17,368 nt of DNA, from NCBI RefSeq assembly GCF_946479975.1, contig NZ_CAMLIX010000098.1, positions 1-17,368 on the forward strand, given 5' to 3'. Numbering within the stretch: position 1 is the first letter of the stretch; each line of letters starts with the position of its first letter. The position numbers were made by a program, and so were the translations under genes. Below the pieces are notes generated by a model, which saw only the letters and a program-made list of their open reading frames with translations, was not told the DNA's origin and did no database searches. This DNA comes from an uncultured Flavobacterium sp. Lineage in GTDB: Bacteria > Bacteroidota > Bacteroidia > Flavobacteriales > Flavobacteriaceae. Below, in pieces: positions 1-6,558 of the stretch.

Positions 1-21
1 AATTCCGATTATTTTACCCAT
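1..21 (-). CDS. dnaK: DnaK (Hsp70 chaperone), first 7 codons only
   Basis: Read on the minus strand, the window edge encodes M-G-K-I-I-G-I, starting at an ATG at 21-19 and running off the edge. This is the invariant N-terminus of bacterial DnaK, where it is followed by D-L-G-T-T-N-S in the ATPase phosphate-1 loop. Only seven residues are visible, so the call rests on that exact match and on the regulatory-looking region upstream. DnaK is the ATP-dependent Hsp70 chaperone that works with DnaJ and GrpE in the cytoplasm. A different protein sharing these seven residues is possible but unlikely. Confidence 0.75.
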
Positions 22-63
22 TTTTTATATATTTAATTTTTGATTTAATTTTTAAACTCATGT

Positions 64-87
64 GGCATAAGTCAATCTTTATGCCAA
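64..87 (-). promoter_or_regulatory. Sigma-54-like promoter candidate for dnaK
   Basis: On the minus strand, TTGGCAT (87-81), five bases, then TTGAC (75-71) resembles the sigma-54 -24/-12 consensus TGGCAC-N5-TTGC, with one mismatch in each box and the canonical ten bases between the GG and the second G. It would start transcription about 40 nt upstream of the dnaK ATG at 21. The same stretch is an inverted repeat, GGCATAA (64-70) and TTATGCC (79-85), which could instead be an operator. Sigma-54 control of dnaK is inference only. Confidence 0.35.
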
Positions 88-107
88 TATAAAAAACCAA
101 AGTAAAA

Positions 108-197
108 TGTCAGTTTAGTATTGACACGACAATAATCATCTGACAACATGACATTTTCAAGACCTGACAATCATGGCACAAAGTTGTATAACTGTCA
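108..197. promoter_or_regulatory. Cluster of TGACA/TGTCA pentamers upstream of dnaK
   Basis: Six copies of TGACA or its complement TGTCA fall within 90 bases: 108-112, 122-126, 141-145, 149-153, 165-169 and 193-197. A related TGGCA lies at 174-178. The first two form an inverted pair with a nine-base spacer. Fewer than one copy would be expected by chance in DNA of this composition. The position, 20-110 bases upstream of the sigma-54-like element, is where an enhancer-binding activator would bind. The regulator is unknown. Confidence 0.4.
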
Positions 198-276
198 TTG
201 TTTTAGCTACATCACTATTTAGTAAGCCATATTTAGAGAAAGATTTATTTTTTAGGTTATTTTAAATAATTTGTTT

Positions 277-306
277 TTGAACAAAATCCTAAAAAACTTA
301 CATTCG
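277..306 (+). promoter_or_regulatory. Bacteroidota-type promoter candidate
   Basis: TTG at 277-279 is followed after 19 bases by TACATTCG at 299-306, one mismatch from the TAnnTTTG -7 box used by the Bacteroidota housekeeping sigma factor. It would start transcription about 45 bases upstream of the small ORF at 357 and could also drive the membrane protein gene at 545. Confidence 0.35.
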
Positions 307-356
307 CATCGTATTTACAAATCTGGAAATTGCATTATCTAACATTATTAAATTCA

Positions 357-491
357 ATGAATAAATTTCTACCGTTATCTTTATTAATTATTTTGCTGCG
401 ATCCTGCGAAAATAAACTTAAAAAAATTATTGAAAATTCGTCTCAAAAAAATAATACAGAGAAGATAAAAATGGCGAGTTTGAAAAAGTAA
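357..491 (+). CDS. Possible 44-residue lipoprotein, or remnant of one
   Basis: An ATG at 357 opens a 44-codon frame ending in TAA at 489-491. The N-terminus is Lys-containing, then a leucine/isoleucine-rich run, then L-R-S-C-E-N-K, which resembles a lipobox with the modified cysteine at residue 17 and an acidic residue after it. The Arg at the -2 position is unusual. The remainder is a short Lys/Asn-rich tail with no fold. It precedes the membrane protein at 545 by 53 bases and has a promoter-like element upstream. It may be a true small lipoprotein, or the surviving 5' end of a larger decayed gene. I recognise no family. Confidence 0.3.
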   Translation: MNKFLPLSLLIILLRSCENKLKKIIENSSQKNNTEKIKMASLKK

Positions 492-544
492 AAATCAGAA
501 TATAGAAACCTGAAACATAACATTAATAGATATAAATAGCAGCA

Positions 545-985
545 ATGAAAAAATTGATATTTAAGTTTTGGATAATTAATTTTATGATTAGTATTGTTTT
601 ATTTACCATTTATCGAATTGTTATTATTGAAACAAAGTCAACCGACGGAAATTGGTTTGAAAATTTCATAGCTATTTTAGATATTCTTTTAAACATCATT
701 CTTTCAATAGTATATTTGATTGGAATACTTATTTGTTCCTTACCATTATTTCTCAATCTCAAAAAAAACATTAGAAATAATTACTACTTTTCACTTATGA
801 CATTTTTAGGATTACCATTCATTTTTATTGCCACAGCAGTCGTCATTTTATCAACAGACAATCAGTCATTTAAAATCAAACCTATGCAGATTTTTGGCGC
901 TTTTTCGTTACTTTATGTATTCTTTTCATCAATGCAATTTTTAATGTTTAGAAGAAAAATAAAAAAGTATCTCTTAAATGAATAA
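545..985 (+). CDS. Small four-helix integral membrane protein, unknown function
   Basis: This 146-residue protein has four hydrophobic segments at about residues 5-28, 42-70, 82-103 and 116-135. The segments are joined by short basic or Asn-rich loops, and the tail is strongly basic (RRKIKK), which by the positive-inside rule favours a cytoplasmic C-terminus. I see no catalytic or metal-binding motif and recognise no family. Codon use matches its neighbours. The antiporter gene begins 57 bases downstream on the same strand, so co-transcription is possible, although no functional tie can be read from the sequence. Its existence as a gene is well supported by the organised membrane topology. 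Confidence 0.7.
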   Translation: MKKLIFKFWIINFMISIVLFTIYRIVIIETKSTDGNWFENFIAILDILLNIILSIVYLIGILICSLPLFLNLKKNIRNNYYFSLMTFLGLPFIFIATAVVILSTDNQSFKIKPMQIFGAFSLLYVFFSSMQFLMFRRKIKKYLLNE

Positions 986-1041
986 ACGAATACGCTATAT
1001 ATATTTAGCAAATACAAATATTTTTTTCACCTAGCCAATAA

Positions 1042-2313
1042 ATGGAAAACTACAGCATCATTATATTTATACTCGCCATCGTAATTGGATTATCCGCCTT
1101 TGCAGAAAAAGCAAAATTACCTTACCCTATTCTTCTTGTAATTGTCGGAATTGCGATTGGTTTTATTCCAACAATGAATGAAATTGAAATTAATCCTGAA
1201 ATTATTTTTCTTTTATTTCTTCCGCCATTGTTATATGATGCTTCATTTAATATTTCTCCTAAAGATTTTAAAACCAACCTAAATACAATCAGTACACTGG
1301 CAATAACTTTGGTTTTTTTAACCACATTTTGGATTGCCGTAGTGGCTCATTATATGATTCCAAATATTACTTGGCCTCTCGCCTTCGTACTTGGAGCAAT
1401 TCTTTCTGCAACCGATGCTGTTGCCGCTGTAAGTATCACAAAAGGTTTAGGAATTTCTCATAAAACAATTACCATTCTTGAAGGCGAAAGCTTAATAAAC
1501 GATGCCTCTGCATTAGTCGCTTACCGATTTGCCGTTGCTGCCGTAATGGGATCTGCGTTCGTAATCTGGCAGGCAACATTACAGTTTGTTTTACTATTAG
1601 GAGGCGGTTTTTTGGTAGGTTTTGTAATGTCAAAGATTCTTTCTGTTATCTTAAAAAAAGTACGCAAAAACACCAACGTTACCATTAGTTTTATGTTATT
1701 AATGCCTTTTGTAACTTATTTAATTGCTGAGCATTTACACGTTTCTGGCGTAATTGCAGTAGTTATTTCAGGATTGGCAATTGCTCGTTTCAGCAAAAAA
1801 GTATTTCCAGAAAACCTCAAAAACAGTTCGCGAAGTCTTTGGGATATTATCATCTTTTTATTAAATGGATTAATCTTTATTTTGATCGGTCTTAATTTTA
1901 GATATGTTCTAAAAGATATTGAAGACGATATGATTCTTCCATACATTGGTTACGCATTCATTATCACGATTGTCGCATTATTAATCCGATTTGTTAGAGT
2001 CTTTCTTCAAAAAATCAATCTTCAAAAAGCATTTCAGAAAAATCGAAATGGCAGAAGAAAAATCAGCGAAGATGCACTTCTCGATTTTAATAACAGTATA
2101 ATTTTAGGCTGGTCCGGCATGCGTGGTATTGTATCTCTTGCCATTGCTATTGGACTCCCAAGGGTTCTAGAAAACGGAAGTCCGTTTCCTGAGAGAAATG
2201 CTATTATCTTTATTTCGGTTGCAGTGGTACTTTTCACTTTAATCGGTCAAGGTCTTACCTTACCTTGGATTGTTAAAAAACTAAATTCTAAAACCGAAGA
2301 AATAGAATCCTAA
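1042..2313 (+). CDS. Na+/H+ antiporter, CPA1 (NhaP/YjcE-like) family
   Basis: This 423-residue inner-membrane protein exchanges cytoplasmic Na+ (or K+) for protons, helping pH and salt homeostasis. CPA1 signatures are clear: an FLPPLLYDASF segment at 59-69, TDAVAAV at 124-130, the ion-binding helix EGESLINDASALVAYRFAV at 147-165 with the Asn153-Asp154 pair, and WSGMRGIVSLAIAI at 357-370 with the conserved Arg361. About 11-12 hydrophobic segments fill the chain. It ends about 50 residues after the WSGMRG segment and lacks the long cytoplasmic regulatory tail found in many NhaP/YjcE proteins, so it is close to a bare transport core. The gene at 2337 follows after 23 bases and is probably co-transcribed. 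Ion specificity cannot be read from sequence. Confidence 0.92.
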   Translation: MENYSIIIFILAIVIGLSAFAEKAKLPYPILLVIVGIAIGFIPTMNEIEINPEIIFLLFLPPLLYDASFNISPKDFKTNLNTISTLAITLVFLTTFWIAVVAHYMIPNITWPLAFVLGAILSATDAVAAVSITKGLGISHKTITILEGESLINDASALVAYRFAVAAVMGSAFVIWQATLQFVLLLGGGFLVGFVMSKILSVILKKVRKNTNVTISFMLLMPFVTYLIAEHLHVSGVIAVVISGLAIARFSKKVFPENLKNSSRSLWDIIIFLLNGLIFILIGLNFRYVLKDIEDDMILPYIGYAFIITIVALLIRFVRVFLQKINLQKAFQKNRNGRRKISEDALLDFNNSIILGWSGMRGIVSLAIAIGLPRVLENGSPFPERNAIIFISVAVVLFTLIGQGLTLPWIVKKLNSKTEEIES

Positions 2314-2336
2314 ATAACTAAAAACCAAAACAAACT

Positions 2337-2804
2337 ATGGAACAAGAACTAAAAAGTAATTTTGATGAATTTGAAAAACCAGAAATAATTAGACGTAAAT
2401 TATTACCGTGGTGGATTAAAACTTTCTGCTGGATTTTTATGATTTTAGCCCTCTGTGCTGCGATTTCACTTGTAGTCAATCTTTTTGTTCCTAATGTAAA
2501 TCTCTCTATTTATGGATTTTCAAGTGACACTGCATATTCTGGAACGGGTCTTTTTATAATTGCCATTATATTTTTAAAAGGTTATGCTGCCTATTTGCTT
2601 TGGTTCGAAAAATCCAATGCTATTATGATTGCCAAAATAGATGCTGTTTGCGGTATAGCTATTTGTATCGCTTCTTTATTTATACTTCCGTTTAGCGCTG
2701 GAAAAGATCATTTTTCTTTTAGATTAGAAATTTTTCTTCTTATTCCCTATTACATTAAAGTGAATAAAATTGAATACGAATGGGATAATCTTGAAACTAT
2801 TTAA
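2337..2804 (+). CDS. Small membrane protein, unknown function, downstream of the antiporter
   Basis: This is a 155-residue protein with an acidic soluble N-terminus (about 20 residues), then hydrophobic segments at about 29-51, 70-90 and 97-119, and a weaker one near 129-140. The C-terminus is acidic (EYEWDNLE). The first helix is preceded by a basic Arg-Arg-Lys and a Trp-Trp pair, a usual membrane-entry signature. No enzymatic motif is visible and I recognise no family. It starts 23 bases after the antiporter stop, so the two probably share a transcript. Any accessory role for it is inference from position only. Confidence 0.75.
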   Translation: MEQELKSNFDEFEKPEIIRRKLLPWWIKTFCWIFMILALCAAISLVVNLFVPNVNLSIYGFSSDTAYSGTGLFIIAIIFLKGYAAYLLWFEKSNAIMIAKIDAVCGIAICIASLFILPFSAGKDHFSFRLEIFLLIPYYIKVNKIEYEWDNLETI

Positions 2805-2882
2805 CTTAGTATCCAATCATTAAGAAGTTGGACAAAATAACCTTAACTTTATCATTCTTACGTTTAATTTAAAATTCACAGA

Positions 2883-3344
2883 ATGACTTCAGCTATTCTT
2901 TCTACAACACCAGATTCAGAAATCGTTACGACACGAATTTTAAACTTTCCGCAGGAGCTTGTTTTCAAAGCTTGGAGCGATCCTGACCATTTAAAAAATT
3001 GGTGGGGACCAAAAGGTTTTTCGAATACTTTTGAGGAGTTTAATTTTTGCGAAGGCGGAAAATGGAAATTTATTATGCACGGTCCAGAAGTGGGTAATTA
3101 TGCCAATGAATGCGAATTCATAAAAATTGACACACCCAATCTTATCGCTTGGAAACGTCATTCTAAACCCCTTTTTCAAATCCTGGCAACTTTTGAAACC
3201 ATTGCCGAAAATCAAACCAAAGTTGTTTTTAAAATGCTGTTTGAAACCGAAGAAGAATGTCAAAAACTGAAACCTTATGTGGTTGATAAAAATGAAGAAA
3301 ACTTCGATAAATTGGAAGTTGAATTATCTAAAATGAATTCTTAA
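2883..3344 (+). CDS. SRPBCC / AHSA1-like domain protein
   Basis: This 153-residue cytoplasmic protein is a single SRPBCC (START-like, helix-grip) domain of the Aha1-C/AHSA1 type. The hallmark is the segment at about 27-46: hydrophobic-F-K-A-W-S-D-P, then H-L-K-N-W-W-G-P-K-G-F. It is followed by G-G-K-W-K-F at about 58-63 and alternating beta strands, and a long C-terminal helix closes the hydrophobic pocket. Such domains bind hydrophobic ligands, and many bacterial members are uncharacterised stand-alone proteins, often called activator of HSP90 ATPase or polyketide cyclase-like. The length is typical. No ligand can be assigned. The thioesterase gene follows 48 bases downstream on the same strand. 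Confidence 0.88.
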   Translation: MTSAILSTTPDSEIVTTRILNFPQELVFKAWSDPDHLKNWWGPKGFSNTFEEFNFCEGGKWKFIMHGPEVGNYANECEFIKIDTPNLIAWKRHSKPLFQILATFETIAENQTKVVFKMLFETEEECQKLKPYVVDKNEENFDKLEVELSKMNS

Positions 3345-3392
3345 ACAATATTATTCGTAATTTCGGTTCTTCATTAAAATACAATATTACAA

Positions 3393-3830
3393 ATGGCTTC
3401 ATTTACAAAAGAAATATCTTTTCGCTGGTCAGATCTTGACCCAAATTTTCACGTTCGTCACAGTGCTTATTACGATTTTGGCGCACAGCATCGTATCGAA
3501 ATTCTTGAAGAATTGGGTTTAACTTTACGAGTAATGCAGACACAAGGTTTTGGACCGGTTTTGTTTAGAGAGGAATGCGTTTTTAGAAAAGAATTAAAAC
3601 TCTCAGACAAAATTTTCATTCATACTAAAACTTCAAAAATGAAAGCCGATGCTTCGCGCTGGTCAATCATTCACGAATTTAGAAGAGAAGATGATACACT
3701 TTGTGCAACAATAACAGTTGATGGCGCTTGGATGGATACAAAACTGAGAAAACTAGCTTCTCCAACTCCAGAAATTGCAGTTCAGGCTTTGAGTATTTTC
3801 CCAAAAAGTGATGATTTCGTAGGACTCTAA
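3393..3830 (+). CDS. Acyl-CoA thioesterase, 4HBT hotdog fold
   Basis: This 145-residue protein matches the 4-hydroxybenzoyl-CoA thioesterase (YbgC/FcbC-like) family, which hydrolyses acyl-CoA or acyl-ACP thioesters in the cytoplasm. The active-site helix region reads RWSDLDPNFHVRHSAYYDF at about 11-29. Asp16 sits where the YbgC-type catalytic aspartate is expected, and His20 and Tyr26 are at conserved positions. The length fits one hotdog domain. The substrate is unknown. A strong rho-independent terminator begins 27 bases after the stop, so this is the end of its transcription unit. The SRPBCC gene upstream may be co-transcribed. Confidence 0.88.
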   Translation: MASFTKEISFRWSDLDPNFHVRHSAYYDFGAQHRIEILEELGLTLRVMQTQGFGPVLFREECVFRKELKLSDKIFIHTKTSKMKADASRWSIIHEFRREDDTLCATITVDGAWMDTKLRKLASPTPEIAVQALSIFPKSDDFVGL

Positions 3831-3856
3831 AAAACGATTTTGATCTTAATTTTTAT

Positions 3857-3900
3857 AAAATCCAAAAAGCAATAGTATTAAATTGCTTTTTGGATTTTTT
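3857..3900 (+). terminator. Rho-independent terminator of the thioesterase gene
   Basis: A 17-bp perfect stem (3857-3873 with 3882-3898), core AATCCAAAAAGCAAT and its complement, has an eight-base loop. The stem closes into a run of seven T's on the plus strand, which continues past 3900. Confidence 0.9.
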
Positions 3901-3910
3901 TATCAAAAAC

Positions 3911-4018
3911 ATGAAAATCTCAAAAAGAACTCCAATTGAAGCTTTAGAAAAAGTTGAAATTATCGTCGATCAAGATCTCGGCAGAATTGCCTTGACCGTT
4001 ATTGCTGTAATGGCTTAA
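3911..4018 (+). CDS. 35-codon ORF of uncertain status
   Basis: An ATG nine bases after the terminator T-run opens a 35-residue frame ending MA-stop at 4018. It begins MKISKRTPIEALEKVE and ends in a short hydrophobic stretch (ALTVIAVMA). Composition and codon use resemble real genes more than the surrounding non-coding DNA, and it begins with a basic-then-amphipathic pattern. There is no recognisable domain. It could be a small protein, or the 5' fragment of a gene whose remainder has been deleted. The neighbouring 292-base gap contains nothing else besides the terminator and the promoter candidate near 4065. Confidence 0.25.
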   Translation: MKISKRTPIEALEKVEIIVDQDLGRIALTVIAVMA

Positions 4019-4064
4019 TTTTTAACTCAATCGCTTTTTTGAGATAACTTTAAGAATCTATTTT

Positions 4065-4095
4065 TTGGTTTTAAAAATGCATAGCGGTAAATTTA
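4065..4095 (+). promoter_or_regulatory. Bacteroidota-type promoter candidate for the hydrolase gene
   Basis: TTG at 4065-4067, 20 bases, then TAAATTTA at 4088-4095, one mismatch from TAnnTTTG. Spacing fits the family rule (about 17-23), and the hydrolase ATG follows 27 bases later. Confidence 0.4.
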
Positions 4096-4122
4096 TGTTC
4101 CTAAATAAAAAACCGTTTTTAA

Positions 4123-5112
4123 ATGAAAACCTTAAAACTTCTTATACTTTTATTGCCTGTTTTTTGTTTTGCACAAGAACAGAAAATCAAGCAATTGGAT
4201 ATTAATTTAACGAATTATGACTATCCATTTCCTGTACAGTTTTTAGAGTTGAACAATCAGCGTCAAACGCTAAAAATGGCTTATATGGATATTAAGCCAG
4301 CAAATTATAACAACAAAAACATTGTACTGCTTCACGGAAAAAACTTCAATGGAGCTTATTGGGAAACGACTATAAAAGCGTTGACAAAAGAAGGCTTTAG
4401 AGTTATTGTTCCAGATCAGATTGGTTTTGGAAAATCGACAAAACCTGACAATTTTCAATATACTTTTCAGCAATTAGCAGAAAATACCAAAAAACTTTTA
4501 GATCATTTAGGAATCGAAAAAACAACCGTTTTAGGACATTCTATGGGCGGAATGCTGGCAACTCGTTTTGCTTTGCTATATCCTCAAACTACAGAGAAAT
4601 TAGTTTTAGAAAATCCGATTGGGCTGGAAGACTGGAAATTAATTGTTCCCTACAAACCTGTTGATTGGTGGTACGAATCGGAATTAAAACAAAATTACGA
4701 GGGCATCAAAAAATACCAAATGGCAAATTATTACGACGGAAAATGGAATGCCGATTACCAAAAATGGGCAGAACTTGGGGCAGGTTGGACAACAGCTCCA
4801 GATTATAATAAAGTAGCTTGGAATTCGGCACTTTTGTACGATATGATTTTTACACAGCCTGTTTTATATGAATTTAAAAACATTAAAAGCCCAACACTTT
4901 TAATTATTGGAACAAGAGATAAAACTGCTTTAGGAAAACCACTGGTTTCAGCCGAAGTTCAAAAAAAAATGGGAAATTATGCTGAATTGGGTAAAACAAC
5001 ACAAAAGGCAATTCCGAATTCGAAATTAGTCGAAATTCCAAACACAGGTCATTTGTCACATATTGAATCTTTTGATCCATTTATAAAAGCATTAATCGTA
5101 TTTTTGAAATAA
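4123..5112 (+). CDS. Secreted alpha/beta hydrolase
   Basis: This is a 329-residue protein with an N-terminal signal peptide (hydrophobic core about 4-16, likely cut after FCFA at residue 17), so it acts in the periplasm or outside. The remainder is an alpha/beta hydrolase fold. HGKNFNGAYW at 71-80 supplies the oxyanion region. The nucleophile elbow is GHSMGG at 138-143 with Ser140. Asp266 in GTRDKTALG and His310 in NTGHLSH complete a plausible catalytic triad. A lid region lies between about 165 and 240 and is rich in Trp and Tyr. The family includes esterases, epoxide hydrolases, dehalogenases and peptidases, and sequence alone does not choose between them. It stands alone between a promoter candidate and an inverted repeat. 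Confidence 0.9.
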   Translation: MKTLKLLILLLPVFCFAQEQKIKQLDINLTNYDYPFPVQFLELNNQRQTLKMAYMDIKPANYNNKNIVLLHGKNFNGAYWETTIKALTKEGFRVIVPDQIGFGKSTKPDNFQYTFQQLAENTKKLLDHLGIEKTTVLGHSMGGMLATRFALLYPQTTEKLVLENPIGLEDWKLIVPYKPVDWWYESELKQNYEGIKKYQMANYYDGKWNADYQKWAELGAGWTTAPDYNKVAWNSALLYDMIFTQPVLYEFKNIKSPTLLIIGTRDKTALGKPLVSAEVQKKMGNYAELGKTTQKAIPNSKLVEIPNTGHLSHIESFDPFIKALIVFLK

Positions 5113-5120
5113 TTTTTCTT

Positions 5121-5183
5121 CGCCACGAATTCACGAATTTTTATTGATAAAGAAATTAAAAAATAATTCGTGAATTCGTGGCG
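5121..5183. repeat. GCCAC-type inverted repeat
   Basis: A perfect 19-bp inverted repeat: CGCCACGAATTCACGAATT (5121-5139) and its complement (5165-5183), with a 25-base A/T-rich centre. The right arm recurs alone at 10908-10925, and a related element lies at 6465-6522. It starts eight bases after the hydrolase stop and could form a long RNA hairpin, but there is no T-run, so it is better read as a dispersed element than as a terminator. Confidence 0.85.
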
Positions 5184-5215
5184 GAAAACCTCAACTAACT
5201 TTAAAACTAAAAATC

Positions 5216-5605
5216 ATGTTTACAATAGAACAAATAAAAGAAGCGCATTCGAAAGTAAAATCTGGTGCAGATTTTCCAAATTATATTCAGGATTTAATCA
5301 TTTTAGGTGTAAAAGGATATGACACTTATGTACACGATGGAAGTGTAGTTTATTACGGTTTAAATAATTACACTGCCGAAGCAGAAGAAAAATATCCTGA
5401 AATTAAAATTGCTGATTTTGCAAACAAAGAACTTTTTATTGAAAATCTGGTAAAACACCAGCACGGCGAAACCGATTACAAAACTTTCTGCCAGCATTGT
5501 GCACAAGCTGGAATTGCAAAATGGCGCGTGGACATTATCGAAATGACTTGTACTTATTTTGATAAATCTGGAAATGAGATTTTGATTGAAAAAATTCCTA
5601 GTTAA
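5216..5605 (+). CDS. DUF1398 family protein (YbcV-like)
   Basis: This 129-residue soluble protein matches the DUF1398 family, which includes E. coli YbcV and is sometimes labelled phage envelope protein. Recognisable parts are the N-terminal IEQIKEAHSKVKSGADFPNY, GVKGYDTYVHDG at 31-42, and the conserved C-terminal half with HGETDY at 83-88, FCQHCAQAGIAKW at 91-103 and MTCTYFD at 110-116. Conserved His and Cys residues there suggest a metal site or redox site, but no biochemical role is established to my knowledge. The stop is five bases before the sulfurtransferase start, so the two are almost certainly one transcript. A link between the two products is inference from that spacing. Confidence 0.85.
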   Translation: MFTIEQIKEAHSKVKSGADFPNYIQDLIILGVKGYDTYVHDGSVVYYGLNNYTAEAEEKYPEIKIADFANKELFIENLVKHQHGETDYKTFCQHCAQAGIAKWRVDIIEMTCTYFDKSGNEILIEKIPS

Positions 5606-5610
5606 TAAAA

Positions 5611-6456
5611 ATGTCTGTATCAATTTCTCCCTTAATTACGGCTCAAGAACTAATTGAACTGAATCCATCAGAAATCATTTTAGTTGATGCACGAGCTGGC
5701 GCAAACGCTTTTGAAGTTTACCAAAACGAACATTTAAAAGGCGCTCGCTTTGTAGATTTAAATCGGGATTTAGCATCAATTCCAGAAAATCCGGCAAATG
5801 GAGGAAGACATCCTTTGCCTTCTCCAGACGCATTTTCAAGAACAATTTCTTCGCTAGGAATTTCGCCTTTAAGTCATATTGTAGTTTACGACGATAAAAA
5901 CGGTTCCAACTTCGCTGCACGATTCTGGTGGATGATGCGCGCTGCTGGACATGAAAAAATTCAGGTTTTAAATGGCGGTTATCAAACTGCAATTCAAGCA
6001 GGTTTTCCGATAAGTCCTGGAATTGAAACTTTCGAAAAAACAAGCTATTCCTTCCATGAATGGAAACTGCCTTTAGCCGATATTGAAGAAGTCGAAAAAG
6101 CCCGAAAAAACGATCAAAATATTGTGATTGATGTTCGTGATAAAAACAGGTTTGATGGCTTGACAGAACCTTTAGATTTAATTGCAGGACATATTCCAGA
6201 AGCTGTAAATGTTCCGTTAACAGAAAATCTTGATGAAAACGGATTGTTTAAATCAGCAGATGAATTGGCTGAAAAATACAAAGCCATTCTTGCAGGTAAA
6301 AAACCAGAAAATACAATTGTTCATTGCGGATCTGGAGTTACAGCCTGTCATACTCTATTAGCAATGGATTACGCGGGAATACCAATTCCGAAATTATATA
6401 TAGGTTCTTGGAGCGAATGGTCAAGAAACGATCGTGAAATGGCCACAAAGAGCTAA
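5611..6456 (+). CDS. Two-domain sulfurtransferase (3-mercaptopyruvate/thiosulfate type)
   Basis: This 281-residue cytoplasmic enzyme has two rhodanese domains, about 8-135 (inactive, structural) and 155-275 (catalytic). It transfers sulfur from 3-mercaptopyruvate or thiosulfate to an acceptor through a persulfide on Cys239. The active-site loop reads CGSGVTA at 239-245. That loop is the form found in mercaptopyruvate sulfurtransferases such as E. coli SseA, which favours mercaptopyruvate over thiosulfate. YIGSWSEW at 263-270 and HLKGARFVDL at 41-50 are other family landmarks. The length is normal. It is the second gene of a two-gene unit with the DUF1398 gene and is followed by a repeat element. 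Confidence 0.93.
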   Translation: MSVSISPLITAQELIELNPSEIILVDARAGANAFEVYQNEHLKGARFVDLNRDLASIPENPANGGRHPLPSPDAFSRTISSLGISPLSHIVVYDDKNGSNFAARFWWMMRAAGHEKIQVLNGGYQTAIQAGFPISPGIETFEKTSYSFHEWKLPLADIEEVEKARKNDQNIVIDVRDKNRFDGLTEPLDLIAGHIPEAVNVPLTENLDENGLFKSADELAEKYKAILAGKKPENTIVHCGSGVTACHTLLAMDYAGIPIPKLYIGSWSEWSRNDREMATKS

Positions 6457-6464
6457 AATCAAAA

Positions 6465-6522
6465 TGCCACAGATTAAAGGATTAAAAAGATTAAATCATT
6501 ATAATCAGTTAAATCTGTGGCA
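6465..6522. repeat. GCCAC-type inverted repeat, second variant
   Basis: TGCCACAGATT (6465-6475) and its complement AATCTGTGGCA (6512-6522) enclose an A/T-rich centre containing tandem GATTAAA-like units and TATAATCAGT. The ends share TGCCAC/GTGGCA with the element at 5121-5183, and the centre resembles 10873-10900. It lies nine bases after the sulfurtransferase stop. Confidence 0.8.
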
Positions 6523-6558
6523 AAAAAAACATAAGTAATAAAATTTTAAAATATTACC

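Noticed and set aside
171..190. Plus-strand TGGCAC followed by TTGTA as a sigma-54 promoter
   Set aside because: The spacer is one base short of the required distance between the two boxes and no gene start follows at a suitable position.
2883..3830. A toxin-antitoxin or defence pair in the two small genes
   Set aside because: Both proteins are recognisable housekeeping-type folds (SRPBCC and 4HBT thioesterase), with normal length and motifs.
5675..6043. 122-residue open frame on the minus strand inside the sulfurtransferase gene
   Set aside because: It is a shadow of the rhodanese-domain gene, and the antisense translation lacks any recognisable motif.
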